Below are positions 7,392-16,718 of a DNA stretch of 25,888 bases, piece by piece (position 1 is the first letter of the stretch; every line of letters begins with the position of its first letter). The DNA is from Coemansia sp. RSA 1804 (taxonomy: Eukaryota; Kickxellomycota; Kickxellomycetes; Kickxellales; Kickxellaceae): positions 1 to 25,888 of the forward strand of contig JANBTH010000217.1 of assembly GCA_027578815.1 (NCBI GenBank), written 5' to 3'. The notes under the pieces were generated by a model. It was given only the letters and a program-made list of their open reading frames with translations. It searched no databases and was not told where the DNA came from. A program made the position numbers and the translations under genes.

Positions 7392-9185
7392 ATGTCTGGT
7401 TCGGCTTCTTCGTCATCCAGGCAGCGGCAGGAGCCAAGGCCCGCAGCCACAGATGATAATGCTCTCGATAGGCTTATTCAGAAGCTCTACAAGCCAGGCG
7501 CTCTGTACTACAGCGCCACCCGTCCCTACAACACGCTCTCCGAAAAGCGAATCCGCCAGCTCAGCAGCGCTATACGCGGCAAGGCCGATTGGATGGCCAA
7601 GATGAATAAAGCAGAGATACGTGCTCGCTGGACCGAGGAAGCCAAGGAGCAGATGCCGGAACTTACCGAAAAGGAACTTGATTACGTTTTCGATGAGCTG
7701 GAGTACTATTCTTCGCTGCATACGCAAGGAAGCGATATACGCCTTAGCTCTGTTGAACAGGTGTGGATCTCGGATTCGCTTATCGACAAGGACACCGAGA
7801 AGAAAGTAAAGCGCTATGCAGCCAAGCTGGAAGATGTCCCTGACAATCAAAAGGACTGGCACCCAAACAGCAACAACCAGGTCCTTAATCTGGTACATCC
7901 CTCGCTATTCCCAATTGTCTACAAGCGCTCAATGCTTTTGGACAAGCCGATGCTGTCTCCTGAAGCAGCGCTGCAACTCGAGTCGTTTGGAACCTGCCCA
8001 GGATCCTTTGACAGATGGAGAGATGCTCTGAACAAGCTATCGAAGGAAGAAGAGAAAGAAAAGGAGGAGGATAAAAAGGGCAAACATGGGTTGTATCTTC
8101 CTGAAGCACAAGGGAGACACATTTATCTCATGGACTATTTTATCTCCACAAAGTATTGCTGGCTTCCGACAGAGTTCTTGGTAGACATGGATGGAACCGC
8201 CAAGATTACTTCCTACATCAACAACTTGCACCCGATTCGCCACAAGGAGTTCTATCCGACTATTGCCAACGTGTTCGGCAGATTCATACCGCTGCTCGAA
8301 CAGATTGTGACAGATCTCGCTCATCCACGCAGTGCAAGGGTCAATCCGGATGTTTACAACTGGCACGTAACTGACGAACACGAGCCTAGCGACTACGAAG
8401 CTTCTGATTATGAGGATAGGCATGATCAGTGGATCGAATCGAGGAGATTCATTCATCCGCAGCCAGAACCCTTTGTCACTCCAGACCGACCCGCAACGCC
8501 TTACAGCCTGCGTGGCAGAAAATTACAGGCTGTGTTCAAGATGAGCAATATTGTGCTGACCCCCGAGAATCCCGAATACAAGGGCGGAAGCTGGCACTTG
8601 GAAGCAATGGCCAACGAGCGCATTATTGCCACTGGACTGTACTACTATGATGTTGAGAATATCACAGAAAGCAGTCTGGCGTTTAAGGAGTGTGTCGACT
8701 ACTTACTTCATCACGACCAGGGTGACTATGTTGGCGTTGAACTTGGCTTTGGCTTGGTTGATGAATCTAATGAACCTCAGATGATCCAGAATATCGGGCA
8801 GATCGAAGCAAAGAACGGCCGATGCGTGGTGTTTCCAAATGTCTATCAGCACAGGGTAAATGGATTCAAGCTGGCTGATCCGACAAAACCGGGGCATCGC
8901 AAGATTCTTGGCTTTTTCTTCATTGATCCTTCAACCCGAATTCCATCGACGGAGATTGTGCCACCGCAGCAGCAGGACTGGTGGATTGAATCTCTTTCGG
9001 ATGTTGATTCCATTTGCAAACTGCCCAGTCTGGTGCAAGATCTTGTTTACGACAACGTGCCATTTCCTTACAGTCTCGATGAGGCCAAGAAGACTCGTCT
9101 GGATCTAATGGCTGAGCGCACTAAGATTAATAAAACTGCCGACAGGGAGTACTTCTCGCCGATCTGCGCATTATGTGAGCACTAA
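7392..9185 (+). CDS. DUF4246-family protein, putative 2OG-Fe(II) dioxygenase
   Basis: A 597-residue member of the DUF4246 family, common in fungi and without an assigned substrate. The start is the ATG at 7392, giving a Ser/Arg-rich N-terminus. The conserved core includes the K-D-W-H-P and V-L-N-L-V-H-P-S-L segments and a C-terminal jelly-roll-like part. I see a candidate iron triad: H402-x-E404 in G-G-S-W-H-L-E, H487 in Y-Q-H-R, and R503 in G-H-R-K-I-L-G-F-F as the 2-oxoglutarate ligand. This assignment is my inference from the double-stranded beta-helix dioxygenase pattern. A lysine/glutamate-rich insert (encoded at about 8040-8090) interrupts the central part, and an acidic segment precedes the oxygenase half. 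No signal peptide or membrane segment. It converges on the UBX gene with 130 bp between stops. Confidence 0.85.
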   Translation: MSGSASSSSRQRQEPRPAATDDNALDRLIQKLYKPGALYYSATRPYNTLSEKRIRQLSSAIRGKADWMAKMNKAEIRARWTEEAKEQMPELTEKELDYVFDELEYYSSLHTQGSDIRLSSVEQVWISDSLIDKDTEKKVKRYAAKLEDVPDNQKDWHPNSNNQVLNLVHPSLFPIVYKRSMLLDKPMLSPEAALQLESFGTCPGSFDRWRDALNKLSKEEEKEKEEDKKGKHGLYLPEAQGRHIYLMDYFISTKYCWLPTEFLVDMDGTAKITSYINNLHPIRHKEFYPTIANVFGRFIPLLEQIVTDLAHPRSARVNPDVYNWHVTDEHEPSDYEASDYEDRHDQWIESRRFIHPQPEPFVTPDRPATPYSLRGRKLQAVFKMSNIVLTPENPEYKGGSWHLEAMANERIIATGLYYYDVENITESSLAFKECVDYLLHHDQGDYVGVELGFGLVDESNEPQMIQNIGQIEAKNGRCVVFPNVYQHRVNGFKLADPTKPGHRKILGFFFIDPSTRIPSTEIVPPQQQDWWIESLSDVDSICKLPSLVQDLVYDNVPFPYSLDEAKKTRLDLMAERTKINKTADREYFSPICALCEH

Positions 9186-9315
9186 ACATTATTTGCTTTT
9201 TTAATTTCAAAGACAACTGAGTATATGAGTACGTGGATAAAATGTCTGCTGTGGACAGGTCGTCCCTAGTGCAAAGAAAACTATATTTAAATTGAAAAAG
9301 AAAGCAAGCAACATA

Positions 9316-10425
9316 TCACTTTGTCAGAATCAAGGCAGCTGAGGGTACGAGTCCAAGCTCCCTAAGCGTCTTGGATACATGATGCGACGAAAACTCTTGA
9401 CGCGGAAACGTCGTAGACAGCTTAAAGTGGTGGCCAACATTGGGGATCTCCTTCTTGACAAAGTCAAAGACATCCTTGAGCGGCTGGTCCGCATCAAACA
9501 CATGAGTGATGGGCTGGATTGGAGAGTCGCCTTCAGACACAATCGGCCTAATCTGTAGGCGCGCCTGGGTGCTGTTAGAGCTAACCGACTGCAGCTGCGC
9601 AGTATTGACCACCACGGGCTTTGGTTCGTGGGGAGCAGTAGTTCCGTCGCGCTCGGCCTTTTCGCGCGCAAACCTGGCCGCCCGATCTCTCTTGTCCTGC
9701 TCGATCTGCTCCTTGATCTTGCGCTCGGCAAGCTTGTCCTGGTCCTTCTCGCGTTTCCTGTTTTCGATATCGCGCTTCATCTGCTCGTCCCTCATCCTCT
9801 CCTGCTGCTCAGACGCATCCTGTCCGGCCTTCCTGCGAAGAAGCTCGTTCTGCCTCTGCTCGGCCTTCTCGGCGGCCTCGCGGTCCTTCCTCTTTTGCTT
9901 TATGCGATCCTGGAGCTCCTGGACCTTCTGGGCCTTCTCCTCCTCGGTGAGCGGCTTGACCTCCTCTGTGCTCTGCGCAAAGTCCGAGTGCCCCGACTTG
10001 ACGGCGTGGTACTGGGCTTGGTCCTCGTTGTTGAACTGTTTGCCGCACTCGTTGCACACAAGGGACCGGGCTTGGGAATCATCCGCCGGTTGCTCAGCAG
10101 ATGCCGGTGCCGCGTCTCCTGCTGCGCCATCGACAGCATCGGCGGCAGCTGCAGACGAATCTATCGGGTTGTCGATGTCGGCATCGTTGGCATGTTTGTC
10201 CAGCCAGTCAAGCGCCTGCTGAAGCCCGCCGTTATTCGTTGCCTTCAGCGCCTTTTCGCTACATTTGGGAGTATTCGAGCAGCAGTCATATAGAATACAT
10301 TCCCGCGCATTAGAATAGATAAACCCTTTTTTGCTTTTATACAGTGGTGTTCTATAATGGAAATGTCAAGCTTACATTCTTACAAGGGGAAAGCCGAATT
10401 CCAACAGTGTGTCCTCGTCACTCAT
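9316..10425 (-). CDS. UBXN1: UBA/C2H2/UBX-domain protein (UBXN1-like), two exons
   Basis: Predicted p97/Cdc48 cofactor that binds ubiquitin. Exon 1 is 10376-10425 and exon 2 is 9316-10258, giving 330 residues. Joining the exons completes a UBA domain (about 5-41) with the F-G-F loop from exon 1 and E-K-A-L-K-A-T-N-N-G-G from exon 2. A C2H2 finger follows (C85, C88, H101, H107), then a long Glu/Lys/Arg-rich coiled coil (about 120-225) and a C-terminal UBX domain (about 246-328) with the F-P-R motif at 301-303 that contacts Cdc48. This domain order matches fungal and plant UBXN1/SAKS1-like proteins. Without the first exon the frame lacks an ATG before the finger and half of the UBA domain, so the splice model is well constrained. 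The ATG at 10423-10425 is the only sensible start. Confidence 0.88.
10259..10375 (-). other. Spliceosomal intron in the UBX gene (117 bp)
   Basis: The donor is AT|GTAAGC and the acceptor TGTAG|C. A TATGAC branch-like sequence lies about 28 bases before the acceptor. The intron interrupts a codon after its second base. A competing GTAAGA donor eight bases earlier would put exon 2 out of frame. It is the only intron in the window that I can place with confidence. Confidence 0.8.
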
Positions 10426-11904
10426 GATTTCAATAAAAACAACGCTAAAGATAATACCGATCGAACACTAATAATTGAGCATTTGAATATAAAGGAACAA
10501 AGGAGAAAAGGAGTTACTGGCGGTTTTGTTCTTCCTTTCCAAGAGGCCTGGCTCACTCTTTCTTTTGTCAAAGTCAGCAGAAAAGGGCGTGTGCATCAAC
10601 GAGCGAATATGCGAGTTCCACAGCCAGGCTTAAACGTCATCAGCGATTATTATTGAGTTGTGATTAATGCGAGACATACTGGCTCATGCAGCGGTGATCG
10701 AAATTAAGCAGGATTGCCGTTTTGTTATCAACCGCAGCCTAGCCAGAACGAAAAAGTAGTATGCCGGGGTTGAAAATGTAGAAATAGATCATTGCACAGC
10801 TTTTTTGTTCTTTGCTTTTCTAGTTCCCTGGTACAGAGGAGTGCAATGGGTTGATAAAAGTCGGTAAAGGAATCCATCCACACTGCCCCTTCAAGCCTTT
10901 GTGGATAGCGTGTCTGTCTCCGAACAATTTACTGAGAGAGAAATCAATTTATCCACTTTCCAAACACAAAGGAAATCTATTCAAATCTGCGGAACATGTA
11001 CGTACCATTTATTTCATTTTTCTTTCTAGTCTGGTTTATAAAGAAAGACAAAGGGGGGAGAAATATCACAAAGCACGTAGCATAAAAATCAGATACTCTA
11101 TGGCTGCCGCTGTTACAAACGGCCTACTTTCTTTCTTTATTGAGAAAAACCTCACTAAGACCGAGCTCACATACGAATGAAACAAAGCGAATGATCTCCT
11201 TCATCTGACCAACAATGGCAAGTTGTGTCAGCAAATAAAGCAAATAATCAAAATAAAAGATGTGCTGGAAAATCCATTCCTTTTTTCCTTTAATTTTTTA
11301 GAACAGCATTATTGATTTCTTTTGAAATGATATGCAGTTTCTAATATAAATAAATGAAAAAAGTAGATGAAAAGAAAAAAGTGACAACCTTTTCCTGTAT
11401 CATTTGTCAATTATCGTTTCCTTTTTTTATCATTAATGGATATCACTGGCGACAGATACAAGATGGATAATTTCCTTTAAAAAGAAAAAAGTACTTTTAA
11501 CGAAACTATATAGCTTTGTAAAATAGAAAGGAAAAGGTGCGATTGAGGTTTATTCTGTTTTCAAAGTACCAAACGGAAAAAACTAAAAAGAAGAGTTGTG
11601 GCCAGGGTAACCCGAAAAAGGGTGATTCTAAGTTGTTGGTTGCAATCGCGTTCAATACAAGTAGTGCCTTATTTTTGTCCACGCCATTCCTTCTCTCCTC
11701 TTCTCTTCCGCCTAGTTTCTGAGATTTTTTATTTGTATTTCTCAAATCTGTTATAAGCATAACATTATTATTATCATTATCATTGTTGTTGTCGCCCTTA
11801 CCAATAGGCAGCTATTTTTATAGGGGCATATGACGATATTCCTATAAACTTTCTCACATACCCGTCCCATTCATCGCCTTCCTCGAGATCCCTTGTTGAT
11901 AGAG
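10426..11904. other. Long intergenic region, no supported gene
   Basis: This stretch of about 1.5 kb is moderately AT-rich. Open frames at 10357-10656 (antisense to the UBX first exon) and 10851-11180 (TTG start) lack family resemblance and good starts. (ATT)n-type short repeats lie at 11764-11790. A stretch at 10663-10780 vaguely resembles parts of 5S rRNA but does not hold up. Confidence 0.5.
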
Positions 11905-12075
11905 ATGACTTGCAACCATAGCAGCTGCTCAAAGGGGCCAAGCACTGCCCACCGTCTGCACGGAAGCAGACGGCAACAGTGTTTCCTCTGCTACGTTGTA
12001 TTCGGCAGCGTCGAGGAGGTGCAGGACCATATCCGCAGCATGCACTTTTACCCACCTCTAGAAGAAAACTTGTAA
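11905..12075 (+). CDS. C2H2 zinc-finger microprotein (56 aa)
   Basis: Small gene with one excellent C2H2 finger: C26-x2-C29-x3-F33-x5-V39-x2-H42-x4-H47, the full classical spacing with its hydrophobic core positions. A preceding C3-x4-C8-x7-H16-x2-H19 arrangement may be a second, degenerate finger. The start is the ATG at 11905; the open frame upstream (TTG at 11893) is not a likely start. The chance of this complete pattern in a short random frame is low, so I think it is coding, either as a stand-alone microprotein or as the last exon of a longer gene whose upstream exon I could not find. Single fingers of this kind may bind nucleic acid or protein. The antisense frame (11798-12055) is a shadow. 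Confidence 0.5.
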   Translation: MTCNHSSCSKGPSTAHRLHGSRRQQCFLCYVVFGSVEEVQDHIRSMHFYPPLEENL

Positions 12076-12344
12076 AAACCGCGTGTACACAACATGCAAT
12101 TCGGCGTATATCGTTATCATCGGCTTCATATATTATTATTACTACTTACACATGCATTTCCATTAATAACCTTTTCAATTTCAAAATGTTTTATTTTTAT
12201 TTATGTAAAAGCTTCACTCTTTTCCATGGAAAAATAAAAAAGAATCAACGGATAGTATAAAAGAGAAGAAAAGAGATGGAGTAAAAAAAAGAATGACTGT
12301 CACAGAAATAGTGAGAGTTCACAGCCGAAGCGACAGAGGGCTCC

Positions 12345-13745
12345 TCAGCGGTCAACCTCACCAAACACCAGATCCATAGTTCCAATGACGGCAACAACAT
12401 CGGCAAGCAGCGCATTCCTCAAGAAGACGTTGATAGCGCCCAAGTGGTAGTAGCCAGGAGCGCGGATATGGCACTTGTAGGGGCGCGTGGAGCCGTCGGA
12501 GATCATAAAGATGCCCATCTCGCCCTTTGGCGCCTCAACAACAGAGTAGGTCTCGCCAGCAGGCACGTTGTAGCCCTCGGAAAACAGCTTGAAATGGTGG
12601 ATCAGCGCCTCCATGTTCTGCTTCATGCTGTCGCGTGGCGGCGGCGCAATCTTCCAGTCGTCGACTCTATGCGGGCCTTCGGGCATCTGGTCGAGACACT
12701 GCTTGATGATCCGGATGCTCTGGCGCATCTCCTCCATGCGGATCAAGTATCTGTCGTAGACGTCGCCCTTGGTGCCAATTGGCACATCGAACTCCATGCG
12801 GTCGTAGACCTCGTAAGGTGCGGACTTGCGGATATCGTAGCGCACGCCAGTCGACCGCAGCATGGGGCCGGTGATGCCCCAGTCAAGCGCCTCCTGCGAC
12901 GTAATCTTGCCAACATCGACTGTGCGCGCAAGCCAGATCCGGTTGGCTGTCACCATCTCCTCGACCTCGTTGAGGCGGTCCGGATACTGGTTGGCCCACT
13001 CGTAGATGTCCTGCAGCAATCCGCGCGGCAGATCCTGCGCAACGCCGCCCGGCCGCACATAGGCCGAATGCATGCGCGCACCACACACGCGCTCATAGAA
13101 CTCCATGCAGCGCTCGCGCTCCTCAAACAGATACAGGAACGGCGTCAGCCCACCGACATCCATCACGTGTGACCCCAGCGCCATGCAGTGGTTGAGGATA
13201 CGCGTGATCTCGGCAAACAGCACGCGGATGTACTTTGCGCGCAGAGGCACATCGATGTTAAGCAGCTTCTCGACAGCCATCGAGTACACCTCCTCATTGA
13301 CCATCATCGAGCAGTAGTCCAGACGATCCATGTACGGCAGCGCCTGCAGGTACGTGCGGTACTCCATCAGCTTCTCGGTACCACGATGCAGCAGCCCGAT
13401 ATGCGGATCTGCATGCACCACGGACTCTCCGTCCAGCTCCAGAATCAGCCGCAGCACTCCGTGCGCCGCCGGATGCTGCGGCCCAAAGTTGATCGTGTAC
13501 GGCTTGATCTCGGTGTGCGTGTCCATCGACGACTCCTTCTGCGGACCCGGCCACTCGCTCGGCCCAACCGTCGTTGGTGCTGCCCATCCGAGAGGCACCG
13601 TCTTGCTGTCGTCTCCGCGGTAGAACGTCTCCATCGGATCCTCCTGTGCGCGCACAGCCGTGGTGCGAAGCCCCACTGTCCCGCGCCGTCCAAGGTGCCC
13701 GAGCCCCGTCCGAGCTCCAGCTGCCAGATTGCGCAACGCCCACAT
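12345..13745 (-). CDS. NDUFS2: NADH:ubiquinone oxidoreductase 49 kDa subunit (complex I)
   Basis: Core subunit of respiratory complex I that helps form the quinone site in the peripheral arm on the matrix side of the inner mitochondrial membrane. The 466-residue product starts with an Arg-rich mitochondrial presequence (about 1-33). The mature part begins near the T-E-I-K-P-Y-T-I-N-F-G-P-Q-H-P-A-A-H-G segment, which carries the conserved histidines of the quinone pocket, followed by H-I-G-L-L-H-R-G-T-E-K and the D-Y-C-S-M-M segment, and ends with the family-typical G-T-M-D-L-V-F-G-E-V-D-R. Length and termini agree with full-length orthologues, and there is no intron. The GC-rich third positions create several long antisense shadows. 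Confidence 0.97.
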   Translation of the reverse strand: MWALRNLAAGARTGLGHLGRRGTVGLRTTAVRAQEDPMETFYRGDDSKTVPLGWAAPTTVGPSEWPGPQKESSMDTHTEIKPYTINFGPQHPAAHGVLRLILELDGESVVHADPHIGLLHRGTEKLMEYRTYLQALPYMDRLDYCSMMVNEEVYSMAVEKLLNIDVPLRAKYIRVLFAEITRILNHCMALGSHVMDVGGLTPFLYLFEERERCMEFYERVCGARMHSAYVRPGGVAQDLPRGLLQDIYEWANQYPDRLNEVEEMVTANRIWLARTVDVGKITSQEALDWGITGPMLRSTGVRYDIRKSAPYEVYDRMEFDVPIGTKGDVYDRYLIRMEEMRQSIRIIKQCLDQMPEGPHRVDDWKIAPPPRDSMKQNMEALIHHFKLFSEGYNVPAGETYSVVEAPKGEMGIFMISDGSTRPYKCHIRAPGYYHLGAINVFLRNALLADVVAVIGTMDLVFGEVDR

Positions 13746-14162
13746 TTCCCGTGTCTAGAATGTATGAGTTTGCGATTCGCCTTCTCTCCGGTTATCCTGA
13801 ATCCAAAGTACGGAGATTACCAGAGGCCTGCAAGATCAGTTCAAAAAAGAAAGAAAGAAAGAAAGAAAATGGGAATGTGAAAGCTATGCAGATTGAGCAA
13901 TAGTATAGACGATAAATAGAGAGTAAAGAAAGGAGGGAAAGGTGTATGGATTTGGGACGTTTTTATTTATTGTTTTTTATCGCATACACTCTTGGAGAAA
14001 AAGAACGAGCAAGTGCTTTCATGCGGCCACAAGAAGCATTTTCCCCGCTTATGCATTTTTCTCTTAGCTTCTTGAAATCTACAAGAGATTGATCATCTTT
14101 CACGATAACACTTCCCCTCGACTCGCCACGAGCCGAGCCGATTGTTTGGGGGCTTGTGCCGC
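13746..14162. other. Intergenic, upstream region of NDUFS2 with (GAAA)5
   Basis: This 417-bp interval lies between the 3' end of the metaxin-like gene and the start of NDUFS2, both on the minus strand. It holds five perfect GAAA units at 13849-13868 about 100 bp before the NDUFS2 start. No gene is seen. Confidence 0.6.
13849..13868. repeat. (GAAA)5 microsatellite
   Basis: Five perfect tetranucleotide units inside a longer purine-rich run, in the NDUFS2 upstream region. A longer tract of the same unit lies upstream of the chitin synthase gene. Confidence 0.9.
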
Positions 14163-15224
14163 TCAGGAGAAGTAGAGGCGACGCAGCCGCAGCGCATAAT
14201 CCAGAACACGCCTGTACTCGTCCTTGCAAAGCAGCGCCTTGCGAAGAGGCGAGTCAACGGGTGCGTCAAGAGCAACGCTGACGCAGGAGAACACGACAGC
14301 ATCGAGGAGACTGCGTTTGCCGGCCAAGAACATTCTGCTGTCGCCGACGTCCTCGAACAGAACAAGCAGCGAGTCCAGCGCATGGAACGCGGTTTCGTAT
14401 ACCGTCTCTCCGTCCAACCGCATCGAGTTACCGGCGGTGTACTCGGGCTGCATCATCTTCAGGCCCTGTATCACTTCGGACGACTTGATCCATCCGAGGA
14501 TGCTTTGGATGATCCCCGGATAATGTCCGAGATATCTCTCAACGCCAATGCATTCCCGCCCAACAGGGTCCCCCCACGCCATGTACTCTATCGCTGGCAC
14601 GAGGTTGCGCTCGGCCATTGTGCGGTACACGAGTTCGCTCGGTAGATCGGTTTCGGGAAACCAAAGCCGCCCCAACGCAGCGCTGCTATCCTTCCTGTCC
14701 GATGCATCTGAAGTACTACTAGGTCCGGAGACCACGCCCCTGAGTCTGCCCATTATCTCCTTTCCGCAGAGAACCGATCCATCGCAGAAAAGCAGGAATG
14801 GGAGCTGCTTGTCGGGTGACGCATCGGGTTCACTGGTATACTCCACGTCAAAATCGTAGTCGATAAACCGTAGTGCAGTCAAGATGCACAGACTCTTTAC
14901 ATCGAACGTTGGTAGCCGAGATAGATTCGCCAGGTCTTCGGATACTCCTGCCGCTGTTGCCCTTATAGAAGATTGCGACTGTTCGAGTGGTGGCGGTGGT
15001 GGGTAGCAATAGAGCCTCGGTTTCTCTATTTTGTCGGCTACGAAGAATGTGTCGATCGTACGTAGCGGGAATTTTGTGAACGATATGGACTTTATGATCT
15101 CGCGCAATGGCGCCTCGGCAGTTGCCATTGTCGGTTCAGTTCTGGGTAATGCGGATAAGGACTTAGAGAAGGAGAAAGAAGCGAAAGAAATGCGTTTATC
15201 AATGTCTAAAACCACAGCAAACAT
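14163..15224 (-). CDS. Metaxin/Sam37-like protein, mitochondrial outer membrane
   Basis: Likely component of the SAM complex, which inserts beta-barrel proteins into the mitochondrial outer membrane. The 353-residue frame contains a thioredoxin/GST-N-like part that starts at P-R-L-Y-C-Y-P-P-P-P-P and includes D-V-K-S-L-C-I-L-T-A-L-R-F, then L-P-F-L-L-F-C-D-G, the substrate-side strand. A GST-C-like part follows, with M-F-L-A-G-K-R-S-L-L-D-A-V-V-F near 294-311, the counterpart of F-F-G-D-x-x-x-S-L-D-A-x-V-F in metaxins. It ends R-L-R-R-L-Y-F-S without a hydrophobic tail anchor, so it may attach peripherally. An internal ATG at 15126-15128 would give a 321-residue form, and I cannot tell which is used. 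It is divergent from the TANGO2 gene, with 299 bp between starts. Confidence 0.75.
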   Translation of the reverse strand: MFAVVLDIDKRISFASFSFSKSLSALPRTEPTMATAEAPLREIIKSISFTKFPLRTIDTFFVADKIEKPRLYCYPPPPPLEQSQSSIRATAAGVSEDLANLSRLPTFDVKSLCILTALRFIDYDFDVEYTSEPDASPDKQLPFLLFCDGSVLCGKEIMGRLRGVVSGPSSTSDASDRKDSSAALGRLWFPETDLPSELVYRTMAERNLVPAIEYMAWGDPVGRECIGVERYLGHYPGIIQSILGWIKSSEVIQGLKMMQPEYTAGNSMRLDGETVYETAFHALDSLLVLFEDVGDSRMFLAGKRSLLDAVVFSCVSVALDAPVDSPLRKALLCKDEYRRVLDYALRLRRLYFS

Positions 15225-15523
15225 CAGCTCACTAGAATGATACGAGCTTCCTGATTTTCACCGCCCCACTCCAATCATAGGTTCATGTGATCAGTGGGAG
15301 AGGGTTTATGGGCAGGCACGTTTATTTTGTAAAGTCCTCGGTGCCGGATGCTTATTTCTAAACATGCGAAGGAAAGAAAGATGAGTGTAAAACCAAAACC
15401 ACTAGCCACACACCTCTTCTTTCTCTTTTCGTTTTTTTCTTTTACGTAATTATCTCTACTCATACAGTTTACTAATAGATTCCTTTTTATATTTCTTCTT
15501 TTCTTACATACCCCCCCCCCAGA
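15225..15523. promoter_or_regulatory. Shared divergent promoter region, metaxin-like / TANGO2
   Basis: These 299 bp separate two divergent start codons and must hold both promoters. On the TANGO2 side a long pyrimidine tract ends in ten C residues and AG (15511-15522), then A and the ATG. This could be the 3' splice site of a 5'-UTR intron. No clear TATA box is seen for either gene. Confidence 0.45.
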
Positions 15524-16498
15524 ATGTGTATTGCCTTTTGGACGTTCAACAAGGATCCCAAAGAAGACGAGTACAGCTTCATACTTGCATTCAATCGCGA
15601 CGAATACTTTGACCGACCCACCCGGGACTTTCATATTTGGGAAGGCACATCCGAAGACGTCTATGCGCCAAAGGATCTGAAGCCACCAGATGAAGCCCAG
15701 CGGGGCTCTTGGCTAGGCGTGAATCGCCACGGCCACCTTGCCTTTCTAACAAACTTCCGCGAACAGCAGTTCCACCACGACGGAATGATATCCAGGGGCG
15801 CTCTTGTTAGAGACTTTCTGCTGGGTGGCGAGCCGCCGTCCAAGGAAGGAAGGAACGCACAAAACAACTCACTTAGTGTAATGGACTATGCCAAGAGGGT
15901 TTACGAAAACCGACACAGGTACGATGGCTTCAATCTGGTGCTGTTTGATCTACGTCCTGGATCCACACAAGCAGTGTATGTCACCAACCGCGGCAGCAGC
16001 AATGACGGCAACAATAATCCGCACGGCTCCAAAGCGCAGATGGATGATGATAATTCGCCTGGCTTGATCAGGGTTCTGGATTGTAACACAGGTGACGTCA
16101 TGGGCTTATCAAACTCTACGCTTTCCAATCCATGGCCCAAAGTCAGTCGTGGGATAGACCGGTTTTCCAAACTGCTATCCGATAAAGCAGCAAAAACTAA
16201 GGGAACGGACGAGAGCATGCTACTCGACTCTGTCTCACAAATCATGCACGACTCTTCTCCCTTCAGCGCTTCTAGTCCGCCAAGCAAGCTAAAGGACTTG
16301 GAGCAGTGCATTTTTGTTCCCTGGCTGCCAAAGGGTCTGCGGGATTGCGATGCTCTTGGGGACTCGTACGGGACACGAACAACGGATATTCTGCTGTTGC
16401 GTCGGAATTCTTTGATAGTCTCCGAGTGTAACTACAATTCTTCTCAACAGCAGAAGGATTTGAGTGCTAAAGTAACACGTCTCGATCTTAATTTTTAG
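15524..16498 (+). CDS. TANGO2: TANGO2 / NRDE-family protein
   Basis: Member of the TANGO2 family, whose fold is related to N-terminal nucleophile hydrolases; family members are linked to heme transfer and lipid metabolism, and the biochemical role is debated. The 324-residue product begins M-C-I-A-F-W, placing Cys at position 2 as is typical, and carries the family's N-R-D-E motif at 24-27. Further family landmarks are R-G-S-W-L-G-V-N and L-A-F-L-T-N-F-R-E, and near the end Y-G-T-R-T-T-D-I-L-L-L. It is somewhat longer than the usual 270-280 residues because of low-complexity inserts around residues 160-180 and 255-270. No intron within the frame. The start is unambiguous because the conserved block begins at the first Met. 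Confidence 0.93.
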   Translation: MCIAFWTFNKDPKEDEYSFILAFNRDEYFDRPTRDFHIWEGTSEDVYAPKDLKPPDEAQRGSWLGVNRHGHLAFLTNFREQQFHHDGMISRGALVRDFLLGGEPPSKEGRNAQNNSLSVMDYAKRVYENRHRYDGFNLVLFDLRPGSTQAVYVTNRGSSNDGNNNPHGSKAQMDDDNSPGLIRVLDCNTGDVMGLSNSTLSNPWPKVSRGIDRFSKLLSDKAAKTKGTDESMLLDSVSQIMHDSSPFSASSPPSKLKDLEQCIFVPWLPKGLRDCDALGDSYGTRTTDILLLRRNSLIVSECNYNSSQQQKDLSAKVTRLDLNF

Positions 16499-16718
16499 AC
16501 CCTACATTCTTTTTTTTTCGCATTTTAACCAACTTTATTGAAAGCATACCTGCTGGCTACTTTACTCTACAACAAAAAAATGGTTTTAAACTTGCATCTG
16601 CTCTACCTTTTTAGAGTTTTTTAAATTACAACTAGTACAGCCATCTGTTTGGTTTGTATGGCACTCGCTAGACATTGTGTCCTGTCTCTTTATATTGCCA
16701 ACGTTCTATCTAAAGCTC

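Noticed and set aside
10357..10656. 99-codon plus-strand ATG frame
   Set aside because: Overlaps the first exon and intron of the UBX gene in antisense; no coding character or family resemblance.
10663..10780. 5S rRNA-like stretch (GATCGAAATTAAGCAGG ... AGTAGTATGCCGGGG)
   Set aside because: Only short islands match; the internal box C region and pairing ends are absent, so it is probably coincidence.
10851..11180. 109-codon plus-strand frame
   Set aside because: Starts with TTG and has no ATG until near its end; no recognisable domain.
12444..13172. 242-codon plus-strand frame opposite NDUFS2
   Set aside because: Antisense shadow of a fully conserved complex I subunit.
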